Source: Actinotignum timonense
GTDB taxonomy: Bacteria > Actinomycetota > Actinomycetes > Actinomycetales > Actinomycetaceae
Direction: 5' to 3'
Length of the DNA stretch: 64,000 nt
Assembly: GCF_900155575.1 (NCBI RefSeq)
Contig: NZ_LT706966.1
Coordinates: 1,051,492-1,115,491, forward strand
The first letter of the stretch is position 1. Each line of letters begins with the position of its first letter. Positions 1 through 7,218 of the stretch are shown piece by piece. The notes beneath the pieces are model-generated. The model was not told where the DNA came from. It searched no databases and was given only the letters and a program-made list of their open reading frames with translations. A program made the translations under genes and the position numbers.

Positions 1-168
1 GTTCTCTTGTTCCCCTCCTCCCCCCCCCCCCAATCCCGCCCCCCCCGCCCGGCCAACCCCTTGCGCTCCCGACCACCACCCCCCGGCCCCCGCCCCTCCC
101 CGGGGCGGGCCCGCCGTGCGTCGTCGTACTATTTTCGCCGGTGAGACAAAGGCGAGCTTTGCCTGGCC
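1..168. other. Intergenic start of window with C-rich tract
   Basis: No gene is visible. The stretch is extremely C-rich and contains an uninterrupted run of twelve C at 20-31 and a shorter run near 41-47. The GTG start of the MFS gene follows at 169. I see no clear -10 box or terminator. The upstream gene lies outside the window. Confidence 0.6.
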
Positions 169-1890
169 GTGCGTGATAAACTCACCGCAGATAGCGCAGC
201 TACGAGCCCGCCGCGCCCGTCGGCCGCTATAGTTATCGGATTTTTCCGCAGGGGGCAGGATTTAGTGGGGCGTACATTCGCCAGTTTGAAATACCGTAAC
301 TACGCTATTTGGTTCGCTGCCTCGTTGGTCGCCAATACCGGCGGGTGGATGCAACGCACCGCCCAGAACTGGCTCGTTATGAGCGACCTGACCAATAATG
401 ATGCTTTTGCCGTGGGTATTGTGACGGCGCTGCAATTCGTCCCCATTCCTTTTATTATGCCGCTGGCCGGCGCGCTCGCTGACCGCCTCGATAAACGCAA
501 AATGGTGGTCCTCACCCAATTCGGGATGCTGCTCACCGCGGTGGCCCTGGGCGTGCTGGTGCTGCTGGGCTGGGCGAATGTGCTGGTGGTTTGCCTGTTC
601 GCTCTGGCCATCGGGGTGATTCAATCCTTCGATAATCCGCCGCGCCTCGTTTTTATTTCCGAATTGGTGCCCCCGCGCTGGCTACCCAACGCCGTGGGCC
701 TGAACTCCATGTCCTTTAATATTGCGCGCCTCATCGGGCCGGCGCTGGGCGGTTTGCTTATCGGGGTGATCGGCACCGGCTGGGTCTTCATTATTAACGG
801 CATCATGTTCGGGGCCACCCTTATTGCGCTGGCCCTCATGCGCCCGGAGGAATTCCACCCGGCGCCGCGGCCGGAAAAGAAAGTTTCCGCGATTCAGGGA
901 ACGATTGACGGCCTGCGCTACGTGGGCAACCGTTCCGACCTCCTCGTGATTTTCGCGGTGGTGGGTGTGGTGTCCTGCCTGGCCATGAATACCCCGCTCA
1001 CCACGGTGTCCATGTCCACCATGGAATTCCACGCCGACTCCACCCAATTCGGCATTGTTTCCTCCATGGTGGCAGTGGGTTCGCTATCCGGTGCCGTAGT
1101 GGGCGCGCGGCGCACCAAACAACCGCGGGTGCGTTCCGTGGTGGGAGCGGGCGTGGCCATGGGTATTGCGGTGACCGCCAATGCGCTGGCCCCGAACCTG
1201 CTGATCTACACCCTCACCCTGGTGCCGGTCGGTTTCTTCATGCTCATCATGCTCACCGCCGCCAATGCAGCGGTGCAGATGTCTACTTCTCCGCAGATGC
1301 GCGGGCGCGTGGTCTCCCTCTACCAGACGGTTAACCAGGGCGTGACCCCGATCGGTTCGCTGGTGGTTGGCGGTATTTCCGGGGCGGCCGGGGCACGCTG
1401 GGGTGTGGGCATCGGCGCGATTGGCTGCCTGGTGGCCACCGTGGGTGCCTACCTGTGGGGCCGGCGCAAATGGGATGTGGAAGTGCATTACCGGGTGCGC
1501 CACCCCTTCCAGCTGGAGATTCTCGGGCCGCTCGAACACGAAAATGAGGAGCGCGAAGCGCAGCTGCGGGCCAATCGCACCGGGCAGACGGATAGCGGGC
1601 AAAGCTTCACCGCGGAGGACCACGACGAAGTCGAAGCCGATCTTTTCGAACCGGAGGACGAAGCGCACGATAGCGAGCTGCGGTCGAGTGAGGCATCGGC
1701 CGCCGCGGTGCAGGAAACGGAACCGAACGAAAGCGCGCCGGGCGAGAGCGTAGCTCGCGGCTCGGAAACTGGGCATTCCCCGCAGCGCGCGGGCAGCTTA
1801 GAATGGCAAGATACGCATGAGGAACCGGATGCGGGCGGGCACCCGGATGCCGCCCCCGCCGCAGAGACGAAGGAGACGCGCGATGAGTGA
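169..1890 (+). CDS. MFS-family exporter with acidic C-terminal tail
   Basis: A 573-residue major facilitator protein, probably a drug or siderophore exporter in the cytoplasmic membrane. The N-terminal membrane domain shows the MFS loop motif GALADRLDKRK between helices 2 and 3, and hydrophobic helices continue to about residue 435. The layout resembles the EntS-like MFS_3 group. From about residue 470 the protein becomes a hydrophilic, Glu/Asp-rich tail with no membrane segment, which is unusual for the family. The GTG at 169 is the first plausible start and lacks a clear ribosome site. Its stop overlaps the start of the DtxR-type gene by 8 bases, so the two are probably co-transcribed and the transporter may be tied to metal or iron status. 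The substrate cannot be read from the sequence. Confidence 0.85.
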   Translation: MRDKLTADSAATSPPRPSAAIVIGFFRRGQDLVGRTFASLKYRNYAIWFAASLVANTGGWMQRTAQNWLVMSDLTNNDAFAVGIVTALQFVPIPFIMPLAGALADRLDKRKMVVLTQFGMLLTAVALGVLVLLGWANVLVVCLFALAIGVIQSFDNPPRLVFISELVPPRWLPNAVGLNSMSFNIARLIGPALGGLLIGVIGTGWVFIINGIMFGATLIALALMRPEEFHPAPRPEKKVSAIQGTIDGLRYVGNRSDLLVIFAVVGVVSCLAMNTPLTTVSMSTMEFHADSTQFGIVSSMVAVGSLSGAVVGARRTKQPRVRSVVGAGVAMGIAVTANALAPNLLIYTLTLVPVGFFMLIMLTAANAAVQMSTSPQMRGRVVSLYQTVNQGVTPIGSLVVGGISGAAGARWGVGIGAIGCLVATVGAYLWGRRKWDVEVHYRVRHPFQLEILGPLEHENEEREAQLRANRTGQTDSGQSFTAEDHDEVEADLFEPEDEAHDSELRSSEASAAAVQETEPNESAPGESVARGSETGHSPQRAGSLEWQDTHEEPDAGGHPDAAPAAETKETRDE

Positions 1891-2587
1891 TGACCTTGTT
1901 GATACCCGCGAGATGTACCTCAAAGCGGTCTACGAACTCGAAGAAGAAGGAATCGTCCCGCTGCGCGCCCGGCTCGTGGAGCGCCTGAGCCAATCTAAAC
2001 CCACCGTCTCGGAAACCGTGGCGCGCCTGGAACGCGACGGCATGATGTACCTGGATACCGACCGTGCCATCGTGCTCACCGACGAAGGCCGGCGCATCGC
2101 CACCAGCGTGATGCGCAAACATCGGGTAGCCGAATGCTTCCTTCTCCACGTGCTCGGGATGCCCTGGGAGCACGTGCATGCCGAAGCCTGCCGCTGGGAG
2201 CATGTGATGTCCCGCGAACTGGAAGAACGCATTTCCCACGTGCTGGGCGAGCAGGGCTACGAACTCAGCCACGATCCTTTCGGCAATCCGATTCCCGCGG
2301 AAAATTCCATGGGTCCCGGCGCGGATATTGCCGCGCGCACCGGCCTACTCGCCGTGGCGGATTACCTGGAACGCAACCCGAACGGTGGGAAAGTCACCAT
2401 TGCGCGCATCGGCGAAGTGGTGCAAACCGACGACGACCTCCTCGAAGCCATGGCCGCGGCCGGCATTAAACCCGATGCTGCGGTGACTATCAGTGTTGAG
2501 GACGACGGCGATATCCTCGCCCACGGGGCAAGCGGAGTTCTTCCCCTGACTGACTGGATTCGCAAACACCTCCTCGTGCACGCCTGA
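1883..2587 (+). CDS. DtxR/IdeR-family metal-dependent repressor
   Basis: A 234-residue metal-sensing transcription regulator. Residues 1-70 form the winged helix (LVDTREMYLKAVYELEEEG, then SKPTVSETVARLERDG), very close to diphtheria DtxR. The dimer/metal domain keeps the ligands of the family: Met in EMYL, His and Glu in MRKHRVAE, and Cys, Glu and His in ACRWEHVM. A C-terminal SH3-like domain follows PFGNPIPA. I chose the ATG at 1883 because AGGAG at 1871-1875 lies 7 bases before it and the protein then begins exactly like DtxR. It overlaps the MFS stop by 8 bases. Iron or manganese dependence is known for the family; which metal applies here is not visible. Confidence 0.93.
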   Translation: MSDDLVDTREMYLKAVYELEEEGIVPLRARLVERLSQSKPTVSETVARLERDGMMYLDTDRAIVLTDEGRRIATSVMRKHRVAECFLLHVLGMPWEHVHAEACRWEHVMSRELEERISHVLGEQGYELSHDPFGNPIPAENSMGPGADIAARTGLLAVADYLERNPNGGKVTIARIGEVVQTDDDLLEAMAAAGIKPDAAVTISVEDDGDILAHGASGVLPLTDWIRKHLLVHA

Positions 2588-2899
2588 GGCGGCCGGGCTG
2601 GAGGCGGTGCGCCTCAAGTGGCGGTGGTGACGGCCGGGTGGCAGCGGTGAGTCCTGGGCGCCCGGCCTGTCTCAGGTGGCGATGAAAGCCGGGTTCCCCG
2701 CCTGGCGGAGCGGTAGTGCGGCGTCGTCGTTCCCGTGGTCTCCACCACAGTTCGTCACCTCAGCGTGGTGTAAGCCGCGAAAAAGTATATCAAAACGTTA
2801 TAAACGGGTACTGGGAAAAGCCTGATATCACGCGAAAAAAGCGGAGGAAAGGCCGGGAGTTCGCCGTTTTGGGATGATAACGGCCCTCCTGTGCCACTT

Positions 2900-2936
2900 G
2901 TTACATAAACGTGACAATTCGTTGCCTAATCGTTAC
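2900..2936 (+). promoter_or_regulatory. Candidate MtrA-type operator upstream of NlpC/P60 gene
   Basis: Four related pentamers occur in one orientation: GTTAC 2900, GTGAC 2911, GTTGC 2921 and GTTAC 2932. They are spaced 11, 10 and 11 bases, so they lie on one face of the helix. The first two read GTTACA-N5-GTGACA, which resembles the direct-repeat site described for actinobacterial MtrA (GTAACA-N5-GTAACA). MtrA controls wall-hydrolase genes in corynebacteria. The rest of 2588-2999 shows no gene. Confidence 0.45.
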
Positions 2937-2999
2937 GCTAATGGACGTACCGAAAGTGCCCCTCGGGGCGCGCAGGAAAGTTTTGTAGGAGATCATCCC

Positions 3000-3734
3000 A
3001 TGACCGGACGCCACGCTCTTGATATGCGGTCGCAGGCTCATAACCTGGCGAACCCCGCAGTACGTGGTCTCACCGCAGCTCTCGTTGTGGGCGGCGCAGC
3101 AGCACTGATCGTTCCGAATGCGGCGGCTGATACCGCGGCGGCGCCCGCCAAGGCGGCGCTGTCCAACCCGCACGCGCAGGACGTTGCCGCTGGCATCGCC
3201 GGCACCACGAGCGCCACCTCGGAATGGAAGATCGAACAGATCAACATTCAATCCGCAGCTCCGGCTATTGAAGTAGCTGCCCCGGCCGCCAGCGCCACCA
3301 CCGCCGCGGCTGAAACCGCCACCGCCTCCTCTGATAACGATGCCGCTCCCGCAGCCGCGGGCATTGGCGTGGAAGTAGAAGCCGCGCCCAGCGCTATCGG
3401 CTCCTCCGTTCTTGATACCGCCCTCAGCGGCGTGGGCTCGCCCTATGTATGGGCTGGCACCACCCCCTCCGGTTGGGATTGCATCGGCTTCGTGCGCTGG
3501 GTCTACGCCCAGCACGGTGTTGCCATCGGCGGGTACACCACTTCGGTGCTCTCGGTGGGCCGCCAGGTTTCCTACGCGGAAGCCCAGCCCGGTGATATCC
3601 TCTACTGGCCCGGCCACGTGGCGATCTCGCTGGGCAACGGCCAGAATGTGGCGGCGTGGAACCCGAGCATGGGTACCCGCGTGGGTCCGGATTCGTGGTG
3701 CGGTGATACCCCCATCGTGATCCGCGTTTCCTAA
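3000..3734 (+). CDS. Secreted NlpC/P60 peptidoglycan hydrolase
   Basis: A 244-residue exported wall hydrolase. Residues 20-43 form a signal peptide ending near NAAADT. Residues 45-130 are an Ala-rich, low-complexity linker. Residues 136-244 are an NlpC/P60 cysteine peptidase domain with Cys161 in WDCIGF and His206 in WPGHVAIS. Such enzymes cut stem peptides of peptidoglycan. The ATG at 3000 is preferred over an upstream in-frame start at 2874 because TAGGAG lies 8-12 bases before it and the signal peptide follows directly. The catalytic domain is strikingly similar to the last domain of the ICE protein at 18506-20029. A strong terminator follows at 3771. Confidence 0.9.
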   Translation: MTGRHALDMRSQAHNLANPAVRGLTAALVVGGAAALIVPNAAADTAAAPAKAALSNPHAQDVAAGIAGTTSATSEWKIEQINIQSAAPAIEVAAPAASATTAAAETATASSDNDAAPAAAGIGVEVEAAPSAIGSSVLDTALSGVGSPYVWAGTTPSGWDCIGFVRWVYAQHGVAIGGYTTSVLSVGRQVSYAEAQPGDILYWPGHVAISLGNGQNVAAWNPSMGTRVGPDSWCGDTPIVIRVS

Positions 3735-3770
3735 AGCGCGCCTGCCGCGAGGTTGGAGAAGAATTATGTG

Positions 3771-3807
3771 CGAACGCCGTCGGAGCTCCCGGCGGCGTTC
3801 GTATTTT
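3771..3807 (+). terminator. Rho-independent terminator after NlpC/P60 gene
   Basis: A 13-base-pair stem (CGAACGCCG paired with CGGCGTTCG, extended by a G-T pair and three G-C pairs) spans 3771-3801 and is followed by TATTTT. Confidence 0.8.
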
Positions 3808-3862
3808 ACGCACGGTTCCACCCCGGGGCGGGCCCGTGGGAGAATGGGCAACGGAGGTAACG

Positions 3863-4774
3863 ATGTACCAGCATGAGAATTCCGTGGTCGTTGGGGTGGA
3901 TGGCTCCCCTGAATCGCGCGCAGCACTTGTGTGGGGTGCGCACGTGGCCGTGAGTCGCAATGCCACTCTGCGGGCCCTCACCTGCTACCAGGAAGGCCCC
4001 GATCCGCGCGGCTCCTATGAGAGCGCCATGAGTATCGCGCGGGAGGCGCTCGCCCAGGAGGGCGTGGCCGGCCTGGCGGGCTTGGAAGCCACCGCGGTGG
4101 CGCTGCCCGGGGATCCGGTCGAGCTGCTCCTGGCAGAATCCAAAACCGCTTCGCGGCTGGTGGTCGGGTATTCCGGGGCGGATACCGCGGATATTGACCA
4201 GCTGGGCGTAGTGGCCGGCGCGATTGTTTCCAAGGCGTACTGCCCGGTTGCCGTGGTGCCGCTCCAGCATTCGCGGCGCCTGCCGATCCGCCACATTGTG
4301 GTGGGAGTGGACGGCTCGCAGGAATCGAAATACGCACTTAATTTGGCGGTGCGGATGGCCGGGCGCTGGGGCGCGCAGGTCTCCGCAATTAACGCGGTGT
4401 CGGTGACACGCGCCGGGGGCGGCCTACTTCCCGGCGGGGATATGACCCGCGAAATTCTGGATGACACCCGCCTGGGCCTGGAAGAAACCGTGGCCGAAGT
4501 GCTGCGCGGGGATGAAACCGTGCAGGTGCGCTGCTACGCGGTGGAAGGCTCCGCGGCAGAAATCATGGCGGAATTCTCAAGCTCCGTGGACCTGGTGGTC
4601 GTGGGGGCGCGCGGCCGCGGCGGAATTACCGGACTGCTCTTTGGCTCCACTAGCCACACGCTGCTCCTCGGCACCCAATCGCCGGTGCTCGTGGTGCCAA
4701 CCCACGCCACCAAGAACCTCCACGTTCCGGATACCAATGTGCCCTGGGATGTGCCCGATCCTTCGGCGCGGTAG
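3863..4774 (+). CDS. Tandem UspA-domain universal stress protein
   Basis: A 303-residue cytoplasmic protein of two UspA domains, about residues 7-142 and 152-293. Each begins with the strand and loop VVVGVDGS (positions 8-15 and again near 156). The second ends with the ATP-binding signature GARGRGGITGLLFGS, and the first has a shortened equivalent (VVGYSGADTADID). Tandem Usp proteins are common in actinobacteria and are linked to hypoxia and persistence responses; a specific role is inference. The ATG at 3863 follows GGAGGT at 3853-3858. No partner gene is adjacent; the gene sits alone between a terminator and tRNA-Arg. Confidence 0.9.
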   Translation: MYQHENSVVVGVDGSPESRAALVWGAHVAVSRNATLRALTCYQEGPDPRGSYESAMSIAREALAQEGVAGLAGLEATAVALPGDPVELLLAESKTASRLVVGYSGADTADIDQLGVVAGAIVSKAYCPVAVVPLQHSRRLPIRHIVVGVDGSQESKYALNLAVRMAGRWGAQVSAINAVSVTRAGGGLLPGGDMTREILDDTRLGLEETVAEVLRGDETVQVRCYAVEGSAAEIMAEFSSSVDLVVVGARGRGGITGLLFGSTSHTLLLGTQSPVLVVPTHATKNLHVPDTNVPWDVPDPSAR

Positions 4775-4878
4775 CTGGGCCTGTAATCGGTAAGTGGCGC
4801 CCACGGTGCCACGCAGAGTAACCTGGAACGGTTATCTTATTCCTACCGTCGTTCGGATGAACGGTCGGCGGTGGGCCC

Positions 4879-4950
4879 GCCCTCGTAGCTCAGGGGAAGA
4901 GCGACCGCCTCCTAAGCGGTAGGTCGAAGGTTCGAATCCTTTCGGGGGCA
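4879..4950 (+). tRNA. tRNA-Arg (anticodon CCT), integration target of the ICE
   Basis: A complete cloverleaf. The acceptor stem GCCCTCG pairs with CGGGGGC (one T-G pair), the D arm is GCTC/GAGC, and the anticodon stem ACCGC/GCGGT encloses loop CTCCTAA (anticodon CCT, reads AGG). The T loop TTCGAAT sits on stem GAAGG/CCTTT. CCA is not encoded. The 3' part from 4913 is duplicated at 39839, so the element restores an intact tRNA at its left end. Confidence 0.93.
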
Positions 4951-5262
4951 CAGTAGATCGGTGCGCGGGCGCGCGTACCCCGGCTTGTAAGGGGCCGGCT
5001 GCCAATACACCTTTCCACCATCAATCTGCATTGTCGGCATGATGTCGTTCGGCTCAAGGCCAAGGAACGCAGCGGCTGTGGCGATTTCGGTCGCAGACCA
5101 CGTTACTCGGCCGCGAAGTTTCCGTGACAGTACGGACTTGTTTGCGTTCAACACCTGGGCAAAGTGTGTCTTCGTAATATCGCATTCAAATAGGTACTGG
5201 TTCAAAACGCTACCAATGGCGGTATTTGCGTTATCGAACCCACCAGTTCCAATTGTCTCCAT
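4912..5262 (-). CDS. XRE-like helix-turn-helix regulator ending inside tRNA-Arg
   Basis: A protein of about 116 residues with a helix-turn-helix around THFAQVLNANKSVLSRKL and a second helical part ending LGLEPNDI, like small Cro/CI-type regulators. I prefer the ATG at 5262. On the minus strand TTGCAC, 17 bases, then TACTGT lie just before it, with seven bases between TACTGT and ATG, so the mRNA may be leaderless. An ATG at 5289 and a TTG at 5316 are in frame and cannot be excluded. Its final residues (CPRKDSNLRPTA) are antisense to the tRNA 3' end, so the gene's end is part of attL and changes on excision unless attP keeps the core. It is divergent from the excisionase-like gene and probably controls it. 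Confidence 0.65.
   Translation of the reverse strand: METIGTGGFDNANTAIGSVLNQYLFECDITKTHFAQVLNANKSVLSRKLRGRVTWSATEIATAAAFLGLEPNDIMPTMQIDGGKVYWQPAPYKPGYARPRTDLLCPRKDSNLRPTA
4913..4954 (+). repeat. attL: 42-bp direct repeat in tRNA-Arg 3' end
   Basis: The 42 bases from the anticodon loop (TAAGCGGT) to four bases beyond the discriminator (CACAGT) are identical to 39839-39880. This is the normal core-site arrangement for tyrosine-integrase elements using a tRNA gene. Confidence 0.93.
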
Positions 5263-5373
5263 GTGTCCAACAGTAGCGCATAGTGTCATGACGTGCAAGA
5301 TGTGTGCTTGTGGCAATAATGTGTGTGTGCTTTACTTGTCACGAGTGATATTACGTGAAACGGAGATACGTTC

Positions 5374-5634
5374 ATGAACTTCTTGTCGGCGAGGGAACTT
5401 TCTTCTCGCATTGGGGGTGCTGTTTCCTCGCGCACCCTTTTGAGATGGGCGCGGGCGGGGCATATCAATAACGCTCGCCAGCTTGCGAGCGGCCGAATTG
5501 TTTTCCTCCCCGAAGCGGTCGGCGAGATCATCACTCCTATTGATCACGAAAATCACCATGACCGCAACGTTGCGCAGCGAGCCGACGCGTCAGAGTCTGG
5601 CGTGATCGCCGGCCAGTTGGAAATTTTCGGGTAA
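5374..5634 (+). CDS. Excisionase-like MerR-type DNA-binding protein
   Basis: An 86-residue protein. Residues 3-54 form a winged-helix/MerR-like fold (FLSARELSSRI, then SRTLLRWARAGHI, then GRIVFLPEAVGEI), the pattern seen in excisionases and phage DNA-binding proteins. The tail is short and polar. GGAG lies 8-11 bases before the ATG. Position beside attL and divergence from an XRE-like regulator suit a directionality factor or early regulator. Binding to att arms is inference. Confidence 0.6.
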   Translation: MNFLSARELSSRIGGAVSSRTLLRWARAGHINNARQLASGRIVFLPEAVGEIITPIDHENHHDRNVAQRADASESGVIAGQLEIFG

Positions 5635-5647
5635 AAGGGGAACGGCG

Positions 5648-6223
5648 ATGACTTCTAAGCCTGAGGATATTACGAGTGGGGTTTATGTTCTTGATGTTGG
5701 TCTGATAGTGCCGTCAGGTCTTGTTAATCCCGCGACGGGTGAGCCGATGGACGATATCCGGTTTTATGTGGCGCTTGATGCTGGCTTGATAGGTCAGATT
5801 GTCGACGTGTGGGAATTTGACGAACAGGACTACGTCAATGTCGTCAAATCGTTTTACCCGCGTATGAAAGACGGGCGTATAGAGCTTGGCTACCGACCCG
5901 ACATTGCCCCGGAAAAGGTTGCGGTTGCCCCTCGGTGGGCGGTGTTGGAAATGCGTTATTTCACGCAAGCCGATGGTGAGTGGATTGACCGTATCGTGCC
6001 CGTAGATGACGCGGACGCACTTCTCGAGTTCCTCGTGCCGCACGTGTGGAGCGTTCACAAGGTCGAGTACTACTTCGCCTATGCTCCGGCTTTCGAGGTT
6101 TCCCAGGTTAAAGCTCTCACCTCCCCACAGTTTTTCTCAAGCGACGCGATTCGTGAGTCTGCTTATCCGGCCAAGCTTGTCTATGAGTGGATTCGTGAGG
6201 CACACGAGAAAGGTGTCCTCTGA
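5648..6223 (+). CDS. ICE hypothetical protein, 191 residues
   Basis: Not recognised. The protein is soluble and acidic, rich in aromatic residues, with no signal peptide, membrane segment or catalytic motif I can name. It starts at ATG 5648, with GGGGAACGG just upstream, and its stop overlaps the next start (TGATG at 6221), indicating co-translation with the following gene. Base composition is slightly lower in GC than the transfer genes. It belongs to a short left-end operon with the excisionase-like gene and the next unknown gene. Confidence 0.7.
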   Translation: MTSKPEDITSGVYVLDVGLIVPSGLVNPATGEPMDDIRFYVALDAGLIGQIVDVWEFDEQDYVNVVKSFYPRMKDGRIELGYRPDIAPEKVAVAPRWAVLEMRYFTQADGEWIDRIVPVDDADALLEFLVPHVWSVHKVEYYFAYAPAFEVSQVKALTSPQFFSSDAIRESAYPAKLVYEWIREAHEKGVL

Positions 6224-6960
6224 TGCCGCGTAAAAAGAAGAAAGTGGTGTTGCCCGAGCTGGGATCGGATTTTGACCTGGTGGTTATTGAGGGTTTGCAT
6301 GTAGCCGATTGGGAAGCCGAGATCCCGCCTGTGTTGAGTTTCCGGCACTGGAATTTCTCCGAAGAGTCCTGGCGCGAGCAAGCTCGCGCTAAAGTCGAGG
6401 AATTTTACGGGCGGCGCCTACGCTACTTCCAAACACTAACCGGTATTACCGAGAGCGCTGTTACTGCTTTGTATGGCAGGCCGGGTGTCTCTTATCGGGC
6501 GACGTGCATTGGTCTTGCCGTGGATATGGGCTGTGAATTGCATGGCGACCTAGACGAGAAGGCCGTATTGCAAAAACTCCTGGATACCACGGCTTTCACC
6601 GCGATAACCCGAGCATACAGCGCCGTGCCAGGGCTGGTGCTTGCTGGCGGAATTCGGGTGCGGAAAGACCCGGAAGTGTTCAAGGTAGGTAATCCGCCTC
6701 TTGAGTGGGTGCTCGCCTACGGGCTGCTTTCGGCAGCCTACATGATCGGTCTTCTTATTACGGGCTGGCCGTGCTATCGCACGCCCGAGTACCCAGACGG
6801 GCTGATGTGCGCGGTTCATATCGCGCCGCTTGGCGGAGAGTGTGATGAGCATGGTTTCGTGCCTGTAACCGAGCGTGCGATAGAGCTTGCCGGGTTTTCC
6901 ATGCGCACGCGCGAAGACGAGCAATACATCCGGGTCGGGGGTCTGCTCTCATGGCGCTAA
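6223..6960 (+). CDS. ICE hypothetical protein with possible XRE-like HTH
   Basis: A 245-residue protein of unknown role with a very basic N-terminus (PRKKKK). Residues 63-100 (LTGITESAVTALYGRP, then ATCIGLAVDMGCEL) look like a helix-turn-helix of the XRE type, so DNA binding is possible. A hydrophobic stretch near 165-180 could be buried rather than membrane. Translationally coupled to the preceding gene. A hairpin followed by a T-rich run at 7142-7193 may end this transcript. Confidence 0.7.
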   Translation: MPRKKKKVVLPELGSDFDLVVIEGLHVADWEAEIPPVLSFRHWNFSEESWREQARAKVEEFYGRRLRYFQTLTGITESAVTALYGRPGVSYRATCIGLAVDMGCELHGDLDEKAVLQKLLDTTAFTAITRAYSAVPGLVLAGGIRVRKDPEVFKVGNPPLEWVLAYGLLSAAYMIGLLITGWPCYRTPEYPDGLMCAVHIAPLGGECDEHGFVPVTERAIELAGFSMRTREDEQYIRVGGLLSWR

Positions 6961-7141
6961 CAACTAACACGCGGCCACCAGGCCGGCTAACGAGACCAGC
7001 CCGGAGGTACTGGTCTTTGGATGCTCGCTTGGGTAAGTCCTGGCAGTTCCATCGATTCTTCCCTTCCATCGACGCTGATAGTTGGTTTGCTGCTTCTATT
7101 ATGCGTGAGTTGGTGGGGTGGGCGCGCTTCCCATTGCGCGC

Positions 7142-7193
7142 GGGCTGGCTGGCTCTTGTTACTCCTAGAGGGTCAGCCAGCCCTATTCTTCTT
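7142..7193 (+). terminator. Terminator-like hairpin between left-end operon and rep-like gene
   Basis: GGGCTGGCT at 7142-7150 pairs with AGCCAGCCC at 7175-7183, followed by TATTCTTCTT. The loop is long (24 bases). The 6961-7218 gap otherwise holds no gene I can support. Confidence 0.5.
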
Positions 7194-7218
7194 CAACTCG
7201 AAGGGGAGGTGAGCACCC

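Noticed and set aside
2874-2999. Upstream extension of the NlpC/P60 gene
   Set aside because: The added residues have no role before a signal peptide, and the MtrA-like boxes and ribosome site lie inside this stretch.
2700-2999. Cyclic-di-AMP riboswitch before the NlpC/P60 gene
   Set aside because: Such switches often precede actinobacterial wall hydrolases, but I could not find the conserved core sequences here.
2901-3926. 341-codon minus-strand frame opposite the NlpC/P60 gene
   Set aside because: A shadow of a clearly conserved plus-strand gene, rich in Arg/His/Gly as expected for antisense of GC-rich coding DNA.
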